DNA of 57,864 bases from CBFGRV01 sp965651265 (GTDB lineage Bacteria > Bacteroidota > Rhodothermia > Rhodothermales > VXPQ01). A program made the position numbers and the translations under genes. The DNA lies in the NCBI GenBank assembly GCA_965651265.1, contig CBFGRV010000020.1:1-57864 (forward strand), read 5' to 3'. The notes beneath the pieces were generated by a model that worked only from the letters and a program-made list of their open reading frames with translations, ran no database searches and was not told where the DNA came from. Positions 8,607 through 16,523 of this stretch are shown piece after piece (the stretch's first letter is position 1; every line of letters starts with the position of its first letter).

Positions 8607-10349
8607 CTATTCGTCGAGATGGCGGCGCGCCATTTCCCGCTTGCCGGGATCGGGTTCGATCTCGAGATAGCGCCGCCACATGGCACGCGCCTCCTCGCGT
8701 TGGCCGACCTGTCGGTAGGCCTGCGCGAGGAGGGCCGTCGTCTCGGGCCAGTCCGGATTCGCATCGAGGGACTGGCGGAGATACGGCAGCGCCTCATCGG
8801 CACGGCCGGCGGTCAGATGGGCCTTCCCAAGGTTCTTATGGATGAGGAAGAGCATCGGGGAATCAGGGGTCTTCTCGATGGCTCTGTTCAGCACGTCAAG
8901 AGCCTCGGCCGGCCGATCCAACGAAATCAGCAGATTACCGAGTGCGCTGTACGCCTCCGTAAAGGACGAGTCATACCGGATCGCCGCCGAATAGGCCGCG
9001 AGCGCCCGTTCACTCTCGCCGATCTCCTCCAAGGCGTAGCCCAGATTGTAATGTGCTTCTGTGTTCGATGCGTCCAGGGCGACAGCTCGCTCGTTCTGAA
9101 CAATTGCCTGTTCGAAATCACCGAGGCGCGCGCTGATGCCGGCCAGGAGACTCCATGCGCTGGAGGTCTCACCTTCCTCCGCGATGGATCTCTGGAGGGC
9201 TTCCTGCGCATCCCGATACCGCTGCACTGCGCGATTCGCCTGATTCGTCACCTCCAGCTCCTGGGCCTCATTCCAGTGCGAGACGGCCAGCGCGTAGTAG
9301 CTTTCAGCCAACGGCGATTCGCCGCCCGGCACACGGCTGCCGTAGGTCATCAGAGCGATGGCCGCAGCCGCCGCGACCGCGATCATGGGCGCGCCGATCT
9401 TGACCCAGCGTCGCCGCATCAGCGCGGGAAGCGCCATCCTATCTCCGACGGGATGCCGGCTCACAGGGCCGGAACTCACCGCAGCATGTCCATTCTGTGT
9501 TCGTATGCCCGTGATGCCTCCAGGCACCTGCGTCGCCGCCTCCGGCACGGCCGCCAGAAGGGCCTCCGAGAGATCTCGGCACGACGCAAATCGATCCTCG
9601 GGCGCCTTCGCCATGGCACGCGAGATCACGTCACTGAGCGCTTCCGGAACGTCAGGATTCCGCTCCCGCGCGGGGATCGGCGTCTCATTCGCCACCGCAT
9701 ACATCACGGCGAGGTGATGCGCGTGGGGGAAGGGCGTAACGCCCGTCGACATCTCATAAAGCACCACGCCGAGAGAGTAGAGGTCACTTCGGGGCGTCAG
9801 TTCCTCGCTGCGCACCTGCTCGGGCGACATGTACGCCGCCGTGCCGAGCGTCGCACCGTCCTGCGTGATGAACGAGCTCTCCGAAAGCTTGGCCAGGCCA
9901 AAATCCATCACCTTGACGCGACCGTTCACATCGATCATGATGTTCGCGGACTTGAGATCCCGATGGATGATGCCTTTCGCATGCGCGGCCTCGAGAGCAT
10001 CGGCAATCTGAATCCCAATCGCGGCGACTTCTCGGGGAGTGAACTTGCGCTCCTTGATGTGGTCTTCGAGCGTGGCACCCTCCACGAATTCCATCACGAT
10101 GAAATTCCGACCGTCATCCTCTCCGAAATCATAGACGGTCGTGATGTTGGGGTGGTTGAGCGCCGCACAAGCCTTTGCCTCGCGCATGAGCCGCTCGCGT
10201 CCGTTCAAATCGGCCCCGATCGATCCGAGAACGAATTTCAGCGCCACGGCGCGACCGAGCCGCATATCTTCCGCCCGGTATACGGCTCCCATGCCGCCCT
10301 CACCCAGTTTCTGGGTGATCCTGTAATGGGCGATTGTCTCTCCGATCAT
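8607..10349 (-). CDS. membrane-bound serine/threonine protein kinase with TPR repeats
   Basis: 580 residues. The N-terminal 270 residues are a Hanks-type kinase: glycine loop GEGGMGAVYRAED (16-28), Lys38 in VALKFV, catalytic loop HRDLKSANIM, DFGLAKL and the activation-segment end GTAAYMSPEQ. A single membrane segment (PMIAVAAAAAIALM, about 318-335) follows a linker, then about 230 residues of TPR repeats to the C-terminus, predicted on the outer side of the membrane. This PknB-like architecture (kinase, TM, TPR) is frequent in Rhodothermota-like and planctomycete genomes. It converges on the giant surface protein gene with only 1 base between stop codons. It is divergent from the anti-sigma regulator at 10486, so kinase and partner-switching genes share a promoter region. 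All key kinase residues are present. Confidence 0.95.
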   Translation of the reverse strand: MIGETIAHYRITQKLGEGGMGAVYRAEDMRLGRAVALKFVLGSIGADLNGRERLMREAKACAALNHPNITTVYDFGEDDGRNFIVMEFVEGATLEDHIKERKFTPREVAAIGIQIADALEAAHAKGIIHRDLKSANIMIDVNGRVKVMDFGLAKLSESSFITQDGATLGTAAYMSPEQVRSEELTPRSDLYSLGVVLYEMSTGVTPFPHAHHLAVMYAVANETPIPARERNPDVPEALSDVISRAMAKAPEDRFASCRDLSEALLAAVPEAATQVPGGITGIRTQNGHAAVSSGPVSRHPVGDRMALPALMRRRWVKIGAPMIAVAAAAAIALMTYGSRVPGGESPLAESYYALAVSHWNEAQELEVTNQANRAVQRYRDAQEALQRSIAEEGETSSAWSLLAGISARLGDFEQAIVQNERAVALDASNTEAHYNLGYALEEIGESERALAAYSAAIRYDSSFTEAYSALGNLLISLDRPAEALDVLNRAIEKTPDSPMLFLIHKNLGKAHLTAGRADEALPYLRQSLDANPDWPETTALLAQAYRQVGQREEARAMWRRYLEIEPDPGKREMARRHLDE

Positions 10350-10376
10350 TCGACGTCAAAGTGGGTGTTGCGAACC

Positions 10377-10395
10377 GCTCGGATCAACTCCGAGC
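10377..10395. promoter_or_regulatory. perfect 7-bp inverted repeat between divergent kinase and anti-sigma genes
   Basis: GCTCGGA-TCAAC-TCCGAGC, a 7/7 inverted repeat with a 5-base centre, lies 28 bases upstream of the kinase start codon. It could be a protein-binding operator or a hairpin in the kinase leader. No U-run follows on either strand, so it is unlikely to be a terminator. The function is inferred from position only. Confidence 0.35.
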
Positions 10396-10485
10396 CTGGT
10401 CGCTCATAAACTCTCAAAATACGCCCGTCACTCGAGAATTCCGTAGGTAGATTGCATATGTGCAGCGGCTGGATGTACTCTAATC

Positions 10486-11022
10486 TTGCCCAATGTGCGT
10501 GCTGCCGGAGAAGCGCTGCCGATTTCGGGTTCGGGCTTCAGTGTAAGGGGTAACTTGAACGTTCACCTACGAGGGCACGCGCCGGTGAAACGATCATTTG
10601 ATCGAACGTACTCAGAGCTGAGCGAGCTCTTTCGCTTTCTCGACGAGTGCCTGGATGCGCAGCATGTGGAAGAGAGTGCTGCGTTCGCCGCTCGACTGGC
10701 CCTCGAGGAAGTGTTTACGAATATGGTCAAATACAGCATCTCCCCCGTCGATACGGTCTCCGTCGCCATCGATACGGGCGACGGTGACCTCATCCTGCGC
10801 CTCGCCGACCACGACGCGGAGCCCTTCGACCCCACCTCGCATCCGGAGCCCGACCTGCGGGCCCCCCTTGCCCAGCGAAAGCCCGGCGGGCTGGGCCTCC
10901 ACCTCATCCGACATCTGGCCGATAGCTTCGAACATGAATACGTCGACGGTAGCAACGTCGTGACGATTCGAATAAGGATGACGGGTACACACGAATCTCC
11001 AGCGACGAACCACCAGCAGTAA
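10486..11022 (+). CDS. RsbW-like anti-sigma regulatory factor (HATPase_c_2 serine kinase)
   Basis: Up to 178 residues. The GHKL ATPase fold shows an N-box (LALEEVFTNMVKYS), a G1-like DHDAEPFDP and a G2-like GGLGLHLIRHLADSFEH. In this family the protein binds either a sigma factor or an unphosphorylated STAS antagonist and phosphorylates the antagonist. The STAS gene follows after 2 bases, completing the pair. The start is uncertain: TTG 10486 and GTG 10495 lack a clear ribosome site, while GTG 10584 has a GAGG about 10 bases upstream and would begin right at the conserved domain (VKRSFDRTYSEL). No PP2C phosphatase, the usual third member, is in the window. Confidence 0.88.
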   Translation: MPNVRAAGEALPISGSGFSVRGNLNVHLRGHAPVKRSFDRTYSELSELFRFLDECLDAQHVEESAAFAARLALEEVFTNMVKYSISPVDTVSVAIDTGDGDLILRLADHDAEPFDPTSHPEPDLRAPLAQRKPGGLGLHLIRHLADSFEHEYVDGSNVVTIRIRMTGTHESPATNHQQ

Positions 11023-11024
11023 CA

Positions 11025-11309
11025 ATGCTTCAGATCGACCAGAGCGAGCCCGGAGTGATCAGGCTCGCAGGGCGTTTCGATGCCTCCCAGGAGCAGAAGG
11101 CGCGTCAAGTATTCACTCGAATCCACACCAGCTGTGTCATCAGCTTCGAGCAGCTCGAATATATCTCGAGTGCCGGACTCAGCGTCCTCCTTGAAACTCA
11201 GCGACGGCTAGACCGGGACGGACACACATTACGCCTGGTCGCCATGCGACCGCCTATCCGCAACGTATTCATGATTGCCGGCTTCGACGCAGTCTTCGAG
11301 ATCGGTTGA
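11025..11309 (+). CDS. STAS-domain anti-sigma factor antagonist
   Basis: 94 residues, a single STAS domain. The phosphorylation loop FEQLEYISSAGLSVLLE carries the Ser-Ser-Ala-Gly motif in which the first or second Ser is the usual target of an RsbW-type kinase. Length is normal for SpoIIAA/RsbV-like antagonists. It begins 2 bases after the anti-sigma kinase stop, so the two are almost certainly co-translated. In the known family, the unphosphorylated form sequesters the anti-sigma factor and frees the sigma factor. An ECF sigma gene starts 116 bases downstream, but whether this pair controls that sigma factor is not shown by sequence. Confidence 0.9.
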   Translation: MLQIDQSEPGVIRLAGRFDASQEQKARQVFTRIHTSCVISFEQLEYISSAGLSVLLETQRRLDRDGHTLRLVAMRPPIRNVFMIAGFDAVFEIG

Positions 11310-11415
11310 GTGACCCTACTACATCCCGTTAGTACCGGATAGGTTGATTCGCGCTCAATCTGGGGATCGAAGTTGCGTCCCACCAACGTTTCGTCAAACC
11401 GATTGTACTTCAGAC

Positions 11416-11421
11416 AGAGGA
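11416..11421 (+). promoter_or_regulatory. ribosome binding site of ECF sigma gene
   Basis: AGAGGA ends 4 bases before ATG 11426 and supports that start. The spacing is on the short side. Confidence 0.4.
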
Positions 11422-11425
11422 TCAA

Positions 11426-11983
11426 ATGACGCAGCCTGACCACGATGTGGAACTCGTCAATCGATGCCTCAAAGGTGACAAGCGCGCCTTCGGTGCACTC
11501 GTCGAGAAATACCAGAAGGTTCTGTTCAATGTTGCCCTCAAAATCGTGCGAGACGCCGATGATGCGGCCGACATAACACAGACCGTTTTTGTGAGAGCCT
11601 ACGAAAAGCTCGATCGCTACAATCCGAAGTACAAATTCTACAGCTGGATTTACAGGATGACGGTGAACGCGGCATTGAACTTTGCAAAGAGGCACAGCCG
11701 GCTGACTCCGCTCGAAACACATACGATCCCGAGCCGGATGAATCCGGCAGAGGATTTCGCCGGCGCAGAGCTCTCCGAACGCCTCGACGATGCCATGTTC
11801 ACGTTGCCCCCTGAAGACCGGGCCCTCCTCTCGCTGAAGTACACGGCAGAGCTGTCCTATCGAGACATCGCCTACGTCTTCGAAATCCCCGAAAAGACAG
11901 TCAAGTCCAGGCTCTACTCAGCCCGACAACGGCTTAAGGACATTTTGATGGCAGGTGGCTTCGATGAATACGGACGCGCTTAA
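11426..11983 (+). CDS. ECF-type RNA polymerase sigma factor
   Basis: 185 residues, typical for the sigma-70 ECF family. Region 2 spans about 10-90, with GALVEKYQKVLFNVALKIV, the DADDAADITQTVFVRAYEKL segment and YSWIYRMTVNAALNFAKR. Region 4 spans about 125-175, with LPPEDRALLSLKYTAELSYRDIA and the helix-turn-helix IPEKTVKSRLYSARQRLKDIL. Its last 20 bases overlap the start of the membrane protein gene at 11964, the classical sigma/anti-sigma coupling. It lies downstream of a separate RsbW/STAS pair, so it may sit under two tiers of control. Confidence 0.95.
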   Translation: MTQPDHDVELVNRCLKGDKRAFGALVEKYQKVLFNVALKIVRDADDAADITQTVFVRAYEKLDRYNPKYKFYSWIYRMTVNAALNFAKRHSRLTPLETHTIPSRMNPAEDFAGAELSERLDDAMFTLPPEDRALLSLKYTAELSYRDIAYVFEIPEKTVKSRLYSARQRLKDILMAGGFDEYGRA

Positions 11984-12734
11984 TCTCATACATCGCGAGC
12001 TGGACGGCGAAAACTCCGCCGAAGACAGCCGTCGATTGCAAAACCTGCTGAGAGAGCAACCAGACTTGCAGCGAGTGTTCGATGAGCTCTCCGAGGTAGA
12101 TGCGACCTTGAAAGCTTCGGATGCCGTCGAGCCCCCGGTTTGGCTCAAACGCAGCATCATGGACGCACTGCCCGAGCGAGGGAGCAGCCGCAGCGTATTT
12201 GCGGGTCTCAAGGAACTCATTGGCACGCTCTGGCAACCCGTGCACGCCCGGCCCGCGCTGGCGTACGCCTACACCTTCGCGATAGGCCTCGCCGTCGGGC
12301 TCGCCGTCTTCGCGATCGCCCTCAAGGACGCTCCAGCCACTGAGGAGCACCTCTACGGGACCCTGGCCGATCGCGACGCCCTGGCACGGTTGGAGCCGTC
12401 GGGGCGCGTCGACATCCAGCTACCTGAGGTTGCAGGAACGGCCGAGCTGATGTCGTCTCGGGATCTGTTTACGATCGAGCTGCTGATGCAATCCGACGAG
12501 CCCGTCGAGTTGCGGCTCGTGCCCGATCCCGCTCTCGAGCTCCGCGGCATTACGCGAACGTCGGATTCGCCTTCTGACATGAGAGTAGACGCGGATGCCG
12601 TGCAGGTCGAAATCGAGGGAGCCCAGAGTTACACCGTGCTCTTCGACCGTGTGGATGCCGGAAGCGCCGGCGTGCGCCTGCAAATTTATCGAGATGGTCG
12701 TCTTCTCCACGAAGAGCTTCTTCAGGGAGGATAG
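11964..12734 (+). CDS. membrane anti-sigma factor (partner of the ECF sigma)
   Basis: 256 residues from ATG 11964; a GTG at 11955 in frame is less likely. The first 50 residues (MNTDALNLIHRELDGEN... LREQPDLQRVFDEL) match the N-terminal helical module of anti-sigma factors, but there is no HxxxCxxC zinc motif, so it would be a non-zinc version. One membrane helix follows (ALAYAYTFAIGLAVGLAVFAIAL, about residues 97-119). The periplasmic part of about 135 residues looks beta-rich and is unassigned. The gene overlaps the sigma gene by 20 bases, which is the main reason for the call. Confidence 0.8.
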   Translation: MNTDALNLIHRELDGENSAEDSRRLQNLLREQPDLQRVFDELSEVDATLKASDAVEPPVWLKRSIMDALPERGSSRSVFAGLKELIGTLWQPVHARPALAYAYTFAIGLAVGLAVFAIALKDAPATEEHLYGTLADRDALARLEPSGRVDIQLPEVAGTAELMSSRDLFTIELLMQSDEPVELRLVPDPALELRGITRTSDSPSDMRVDADAVQVEIEGAQSYTVLFDRVDAGSAGVRLQIYRDGRLLHEELLQGG

Positions 12735-12747
12735 CCGCTCACCTGCG

Positions 12748-12764
12748 CCTCCACCGATAGGAGG
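12748..12764 (+). repeat. small inverted repeat after the anti-sigma gene
   Basis: CCTCC-ACCGATA-GGAGG, 5/5 bp with a 7-base loop, begins 13 bases after the anti-sigma stop. No U-run follows, so it is not a convincing intrinsic terminator. It could partly attenuate read-through into the next gene. Confidence 0.2.
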
Positions 12765-12823
12765 TGAATCACCGAGTCATTCGTTCGCTCGAACCCAGAA
12801 CCCAATCTAGCTCACCTAAGAAC

Positions 12824-12830
12824 AGGAGGA
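12824..12830 (+). promoter_or_regulatory. strong ribosome binding site
   Basis: AGGAGGA ends 4 bases before ATG 12835. It is one of the strongest Shine-Dalgarno matches in the window and suggests the following protein is well translated. Confidence 0.5.
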
Positions 12831-12834
12831 CGTC

Positions 12835-13512
12835 ATGAAAAACAGCAAGTATATGATCGTAGGAGCCGTGGTCGTAGTCGGGCTACTCGTTGCCTACTTC
12901 GCCATCTCTGGCTTCCCGCCGGGAGAAAAAGTAGCCGGAACGATCGCCGGAGGCGACGACGACATCGCCGGGGTAGAGGCGGCCGAACGTTATCGGGCCG
13001 ATGCCATTACCGACGCCGACGTGAGCCTGGATGATCAAACGATCAACGATCTGCTGCAGGATCCGGAAGTCGTGGCCGTGCTTCGCGATGAGGATTTTCA
13101 GAATGCACTTACAGCCGGCGCACTAGACGACGCATACCGTCAGGCGAATTTCATGAACATGCTCAGGGAAGGCATCCTGACTGATGCACTCCGGAAGGAC
13201 CCCGAATTTGGCAAAGCGCTGATGGAGAACAACCTGCAGGTGTATCTTTCGCGCAAGAACATGCTGATTCCGGCCGACCAGCTCGACAAGCTTCGCACGG
13301 TGTTCGAGGATAAGCTGGTGCAGAACGCGCTGGCCAACCGATCCTTGCGTAATTTCCTGGCGAATGCACCCACCACGAAGCTCGACCTCTCGCTGGCCCA
13401 TGCGCTCGACAAGAATGCGAGCTTCCGGTCGGCGATCAACGACGGGGTTCTCAAGTCGGCGCTCAAGGATGAGAACTTCCGAATTCTGATCGGCAACACC
13501 ATGCGCTACTAG
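12835..13512 (+). CDS. membrane-anchored protein with helical repeats, unknown function
   Basis: 225 residues: an N-terminal membrane helix (YMIVGAVVVVGLLVAYFAI, about 6-24), a Gly/Asp-rich linker and an all-helical remainder of imperfect repeats of the type LRDEDFQNAL, LRKDPEFGKAL, LDKNASFRSAI, LKDENFRILI. The recurring pattern is Leu-(charged)2-3-Phe-x2-Ala/Leu-Leu at about 20-30 residue intervals. I do not recognise a family. It follows the sigma/anti-sigma pair on the same strand 100 bases downstream, with its own strong ribosome site. It could be a target of that sigma factor or an envelope sensor; both are inference. Confidence 0.8.
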   Translation: MKNSKYMIVGAVVVVGLLVAYFAISGFPPGEKVAGTIAGGDDDIAGVEAAERYRADAITDADVSLDDQTINDLLQDPEVVAVLRDEDFQNALTAGALDDAYRQANFMNMLREGILTDALRKDPEFGKALMENNLQVYLSRKNMLIPADQLDKLRTVFEDKLVQNALANRSLRNFLANAPTTKLDLSLAHALDKNASFRSAINDGVLKSALKDENFRILIGNTMRY

Positions 13513-13535
13513 GCCTCGAAGTTGTACATCACCCG

Positions 13536-16454
13536 ATGATCATAAGGCTGCTCTTCGGCGCATTCCTCTGCGCGGTTTTCCTCTCCCCGGAAGTACGCGC
13601 CCAGTTCAACCAGATCGAAACGGACCGCATGCGCCTCGTCTACTACGGCGAGGCGCATGCATATTTGGTGCGCCACGCAGCACGCACGTTCGAGAACGCC
13701 CTCACCTTCCAGCGATCGCTCTACGACTACGAGCCCGACGAGAAGGTGACCGTGCTGCTGCACGACCTGTACGACTACGGCAATGCCGGCGCCGGCACGG
13801 CGCCCAGAAACATGGTGGCGATGGCCATTGCGCCATTGAGCTACGTCTTCGAAACGGCTCCCGGCAGTGAGCGGATCTACGCAACGATGAACCACGAGCT
13901 CGTGCATATCGTCACCAACGATCAGTCGGCCGGCTCGGATCGTGTCTTTCGGGCCCTGTTTCGGGGCAAGATTCTCGAAACCGAAGAGAATCCCCTCAGC
14001 GCCGTGTATTCGTACCTAGCCGCGCCGCGACGCTCATCGCCTCGATGGTACCGAGAAGGAATCGCCGTCTTTCTCGAAACCTGGATGACGGGCGGGCAGG
14101 GCCGGGCCCTTGGCGGCTACGACGAGATGGTCTTCCGCGCGATGGTGGCGGACGGCCGCCCGTTCTATGACCATGTCGGGCTGGAGGCGGAGGGCACGCA
14201 GATCGATTTTCAGGTAGGCGTCAATGCGTACCTGTATGGAACGCGATTCATGACGCACCTTGCGCTCACGTATGGTCCCGAACGAGTGATTGAGTGGACT
14301 CGCCGCGGGCAGGGTAGCCGCGCCTATTTCGCCACGCAGTTTCGCGAGGTGTTCGGGCTCCCCCTCGGAGAGGCCTGGCAGCAGTGGATCGACTTCGAGC
14401 GCGACTGGCAGCTTGAGAACCTGGCCTCCGTCCGCGCCAATCCGATTACGCCCTTTCGGCCGATCACGCGACGCGCCGTCGGATCCGCATCGCGCGCCCA
14501 CTATGACCCGGAATCGAATAGCATCTTTGTGGCCGTCAACTACCCGGGCCAGGTCGCTCATATCGCGCGCATCCACCTCGATAGCGGCCGCATGGAGCAG
14601 CTTGCAGAGATCAAGGGGGCCTCGCTCTTCGATGTTTGCTCCCTCGCCTACGATCCGGATGCCGGCGTGCTGTTCTACACGACCGACAACAATTCCTGGC
14701 GAGACCTTCGCGCCTACAATCTCACAACCGGCTCCACGAGGACGCTTCTGGACGACGCCCGCATCGGTGATCTCGCATTCAATAGAGCCGATCGATCCAT
14801 CTGGGGAGTCCGCCATTTCAATGGCATATCCACTATCGCTCATATCCCACATCCGTACGAAAGGTGGATCCAGGTTTACTCGTGGCCGTTTGGCCGCGAC
14901 CTGTACGACATCGACATCTCTCCCGATGGGAAATACCTCATCGGATCTCTGGCTGAGGTCAGCGGACGGCAGTCGCTCATCCGGATGCCGATCGACAGCC
15001 TACTGGCTGGCCGGCACGATTACGAAACGCTCTTCGATTTCGACCGAAGCATCCCGTCGAATTTTACGTTTTCGGCGGATGGCCGGTATCTCTACGGCTC
15101 GTCGTATTACACGGGCGTGTCCAACATCTTCCGCTACGACCTCGAGAAGGGCAGGATGGAGGTCATGAGTAACGACGAGATCGGCCTGTTTCGCCCATTC
15201 CCGATTTCGGACGATTCGGTGTTCGTATATCGGTATTCGTCGCAGGGCTTCGTGCCGGGTCTGATCCCCAATCGACCAGCCTCCAAGGTCACGGCCATCC
15301 GATTCCTGGGACAGGAGCTAGTGGAGCGGCGACCCATCGTGCGCGAGTGGATCGTCCCGCCGCCCAGCACCGTCGATCTCGAGGCGCTGACCCAGGGCCC
15401 GAAACCGTATCATGGACTCCAGGCGTTCGGCGTGGAATCCCTCTATCCGGTTGTGGAGGGCTACAAGACGACGGCGGCCTTCGGATTGCGTCTCGACCTG
15501 TCGAGCCCACTTCGCCTTCATCGGGCAAGCATTACGGCGGCGTATAGCCCGGCCTCCGAAGCGGACGAGCGGTTTCACATCAAGGGCGCTTACCACTACC
15601 GGAGTTTTTCCCTGGAGGGAGGATACAATGCCACCGATTTCTACGATCTCTTCGGTCCCACACGCAGTACGCGTAAAGGCTACGCCGTCCAGGCATCACA
15701 CCTGAAGACGTTCATCAACGATCCGCCCAGATCGCTCGAGCTTTCCACGATGGTGGGCGCTTTCGGTGGCTTCGAAGCGCTGCCCGACTACCAGAATGTA
15801 GCGGCCACCTTCGACGAGATGCAGACGGCCCGCGTCGGGCTGCGCTACCAGAACTATCGCGCCTCGCTCGGAGCCGTCGACTACGAGAAGGGATTCGGAT
15901 GGAGCCTGAACGCAAGCTCAAATCTGGTAAACGGCCACGCCTATCCTCGCGTCTTCGTCACGGCCGATCAGGGATTCCTCCTCGGTGGGCACGTGTCGAC
16001 CTGGATCCGGGCGTCGGCCGGCGCCTCATTCGGTGATCGCGATAACCCATTCGCGAACTTCTACTTTGGCGATTTCGGCAACAACTGGGTGGATCGAGGG
16101 AATGTGAAGCGTTTTCGGTCGTATGCGAGCTTTCCGGGGGTCGAGTTGAACGAGATTGGCGGCACGCGCTTCGTGCGCGGACTCAACGAGTGGATCTTGC
16201 CTCCACTTCGGTTCAGACGTGTGGGAGGATCCGGGCTCTACCTCAAGTGGCTGCGACCCGCCCTCTTTACGTCTATTCTGGTCGCGAATCCAGACAGCGA
16301 CGAATGGCGCAGCATACATTCCAATGTGGGCGCTCAGTTGGATCTCCGACTGGTCGTGTTCTCACATCTCTCGTCAACACTTTCTGCGGGCTACGCCGTT
16401 GCATTTGGGGATGTGAGGGGAGATGGCTGGATGGTATCGCTTCAGCTGCTCTAG
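13536..16454 (+). CDS. secreted gluzincin (HELVH) with WD40-like propeller and C-terminal outer-membrane barrel
   Basis: 972 residues. A signal peptide ends near residue 23 (EVRAQ). The metallopeptidase part (about 24-300) has HELVH at 120-124 and a downstream WYREGIAVFLE whose Glu174 fits the third zinc ligand of peptidase-MA/gluzincin enzymes. A PD40/TolB-like propeller spans about 310-600, with ISPDGKYLIGS and FSADGRYLYGS blades. The last 330 or so residues alternate polar and aromatic residues in strands typical of an outer-membrane beta-barrel and end in a hydrophobic LQLL. Family knowledge places such proteins in the outer membrane of Gram-negative Bacteroidota-like cells. Substrate unknown. 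The gene stands 23 bases after the repeat-protein gene. Confidence 0.88.
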   Translation: MIIRLLFGAFLCAVFLSPEVRAQFNQIETDRMRLVYYGEAHAYLVRHAARTFENALTFQRSLYDYEPDEKVTVLLHDLYDYGNAGAGTAPRNMVAMAIAPLSYVFETAPGSERIYATMNHELVHIVTNDQSAGSDRVFRALFRGKILETEENPLSAVYSYLAAPRRSSPRWYREGIAVFLETWMTGGQGRALGGYDEMVFRAMVADGRPFYDHVGLEAEGTQIDFQVGVNAYLYGTRFMTHLALTYGPERVIEWTRRGQGSRAYFATQFREVFGLPLGEAWQQWIDFERDWQLENLASVRANPITPFRPITRRAVGSASRAHYDPESNSIFVAVNYPGQVAHIARIHLDSGRMEQLAEIKGASLFDVCSLAYDPDAGVLFYTTDNNSWRDLRAYNLTTGSTRTLLDDARIGDLAFNRADRSIWGVRHFNGISTIAHIPHPYERWIQVYSWPFGRDLYDIDISPDGKYLIGSLAEVSGRQSLIRMPIDSLLAGRHDYETLFDFDRSIPSNFTFSADGRYLYGSSYYTGVSNIFRYDLEKGRMEVMSNDEIGLFRPFPISDDSVFVYRYSSQGFVPGLIPNRPASKVTAIRFLGQELVERRPIVREWIVPPPSTVDLEALTQGPKPYHGLQAFGVESLYPVVEGYKTTAAFGLRLDLSSPLRLHRASITAAYSPASEADERFHIKGAYHYRSFSLEGGYNATDFYDLFGPTRSTRKGYAVQASHLKTFINDPPRSLELSTMVGAFGGFEALPDYQNVAATFDEMQTARVGLRYQNYRASLGAVDYEKGFGWSLNASSNLVNGHAYPRVFVTADQGFLLGGHVSTWIRASAGASFGDRDNPFANFYFGDFGNNWVDRGNVKRFRSYASFPGVELNEIGGTRFVRGLNEWILPPLRFRRVGGSGLYLKWLRPALFTSILVANPDSDEWRSIHSNVGAQLDLRLVVFSHLSSTLSAGYAVAFGDVRGDGWMVSLQLL

Positions 16455-16523
16455 AAGGAAAGCTCTTGGTGATGGGGTCACCGCGCACTTCGGCATCGCT
16501 ACGTTCTATTCCAGGCCGGTAAG

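Noticed and set aside
8619..10409. A 596-residue open frame opposite the Ser/Thr kinase
   Set aside because: The kinase frame has all catalytic motifs; the opposite frame is a GC-rich shadow without recognisable domains.
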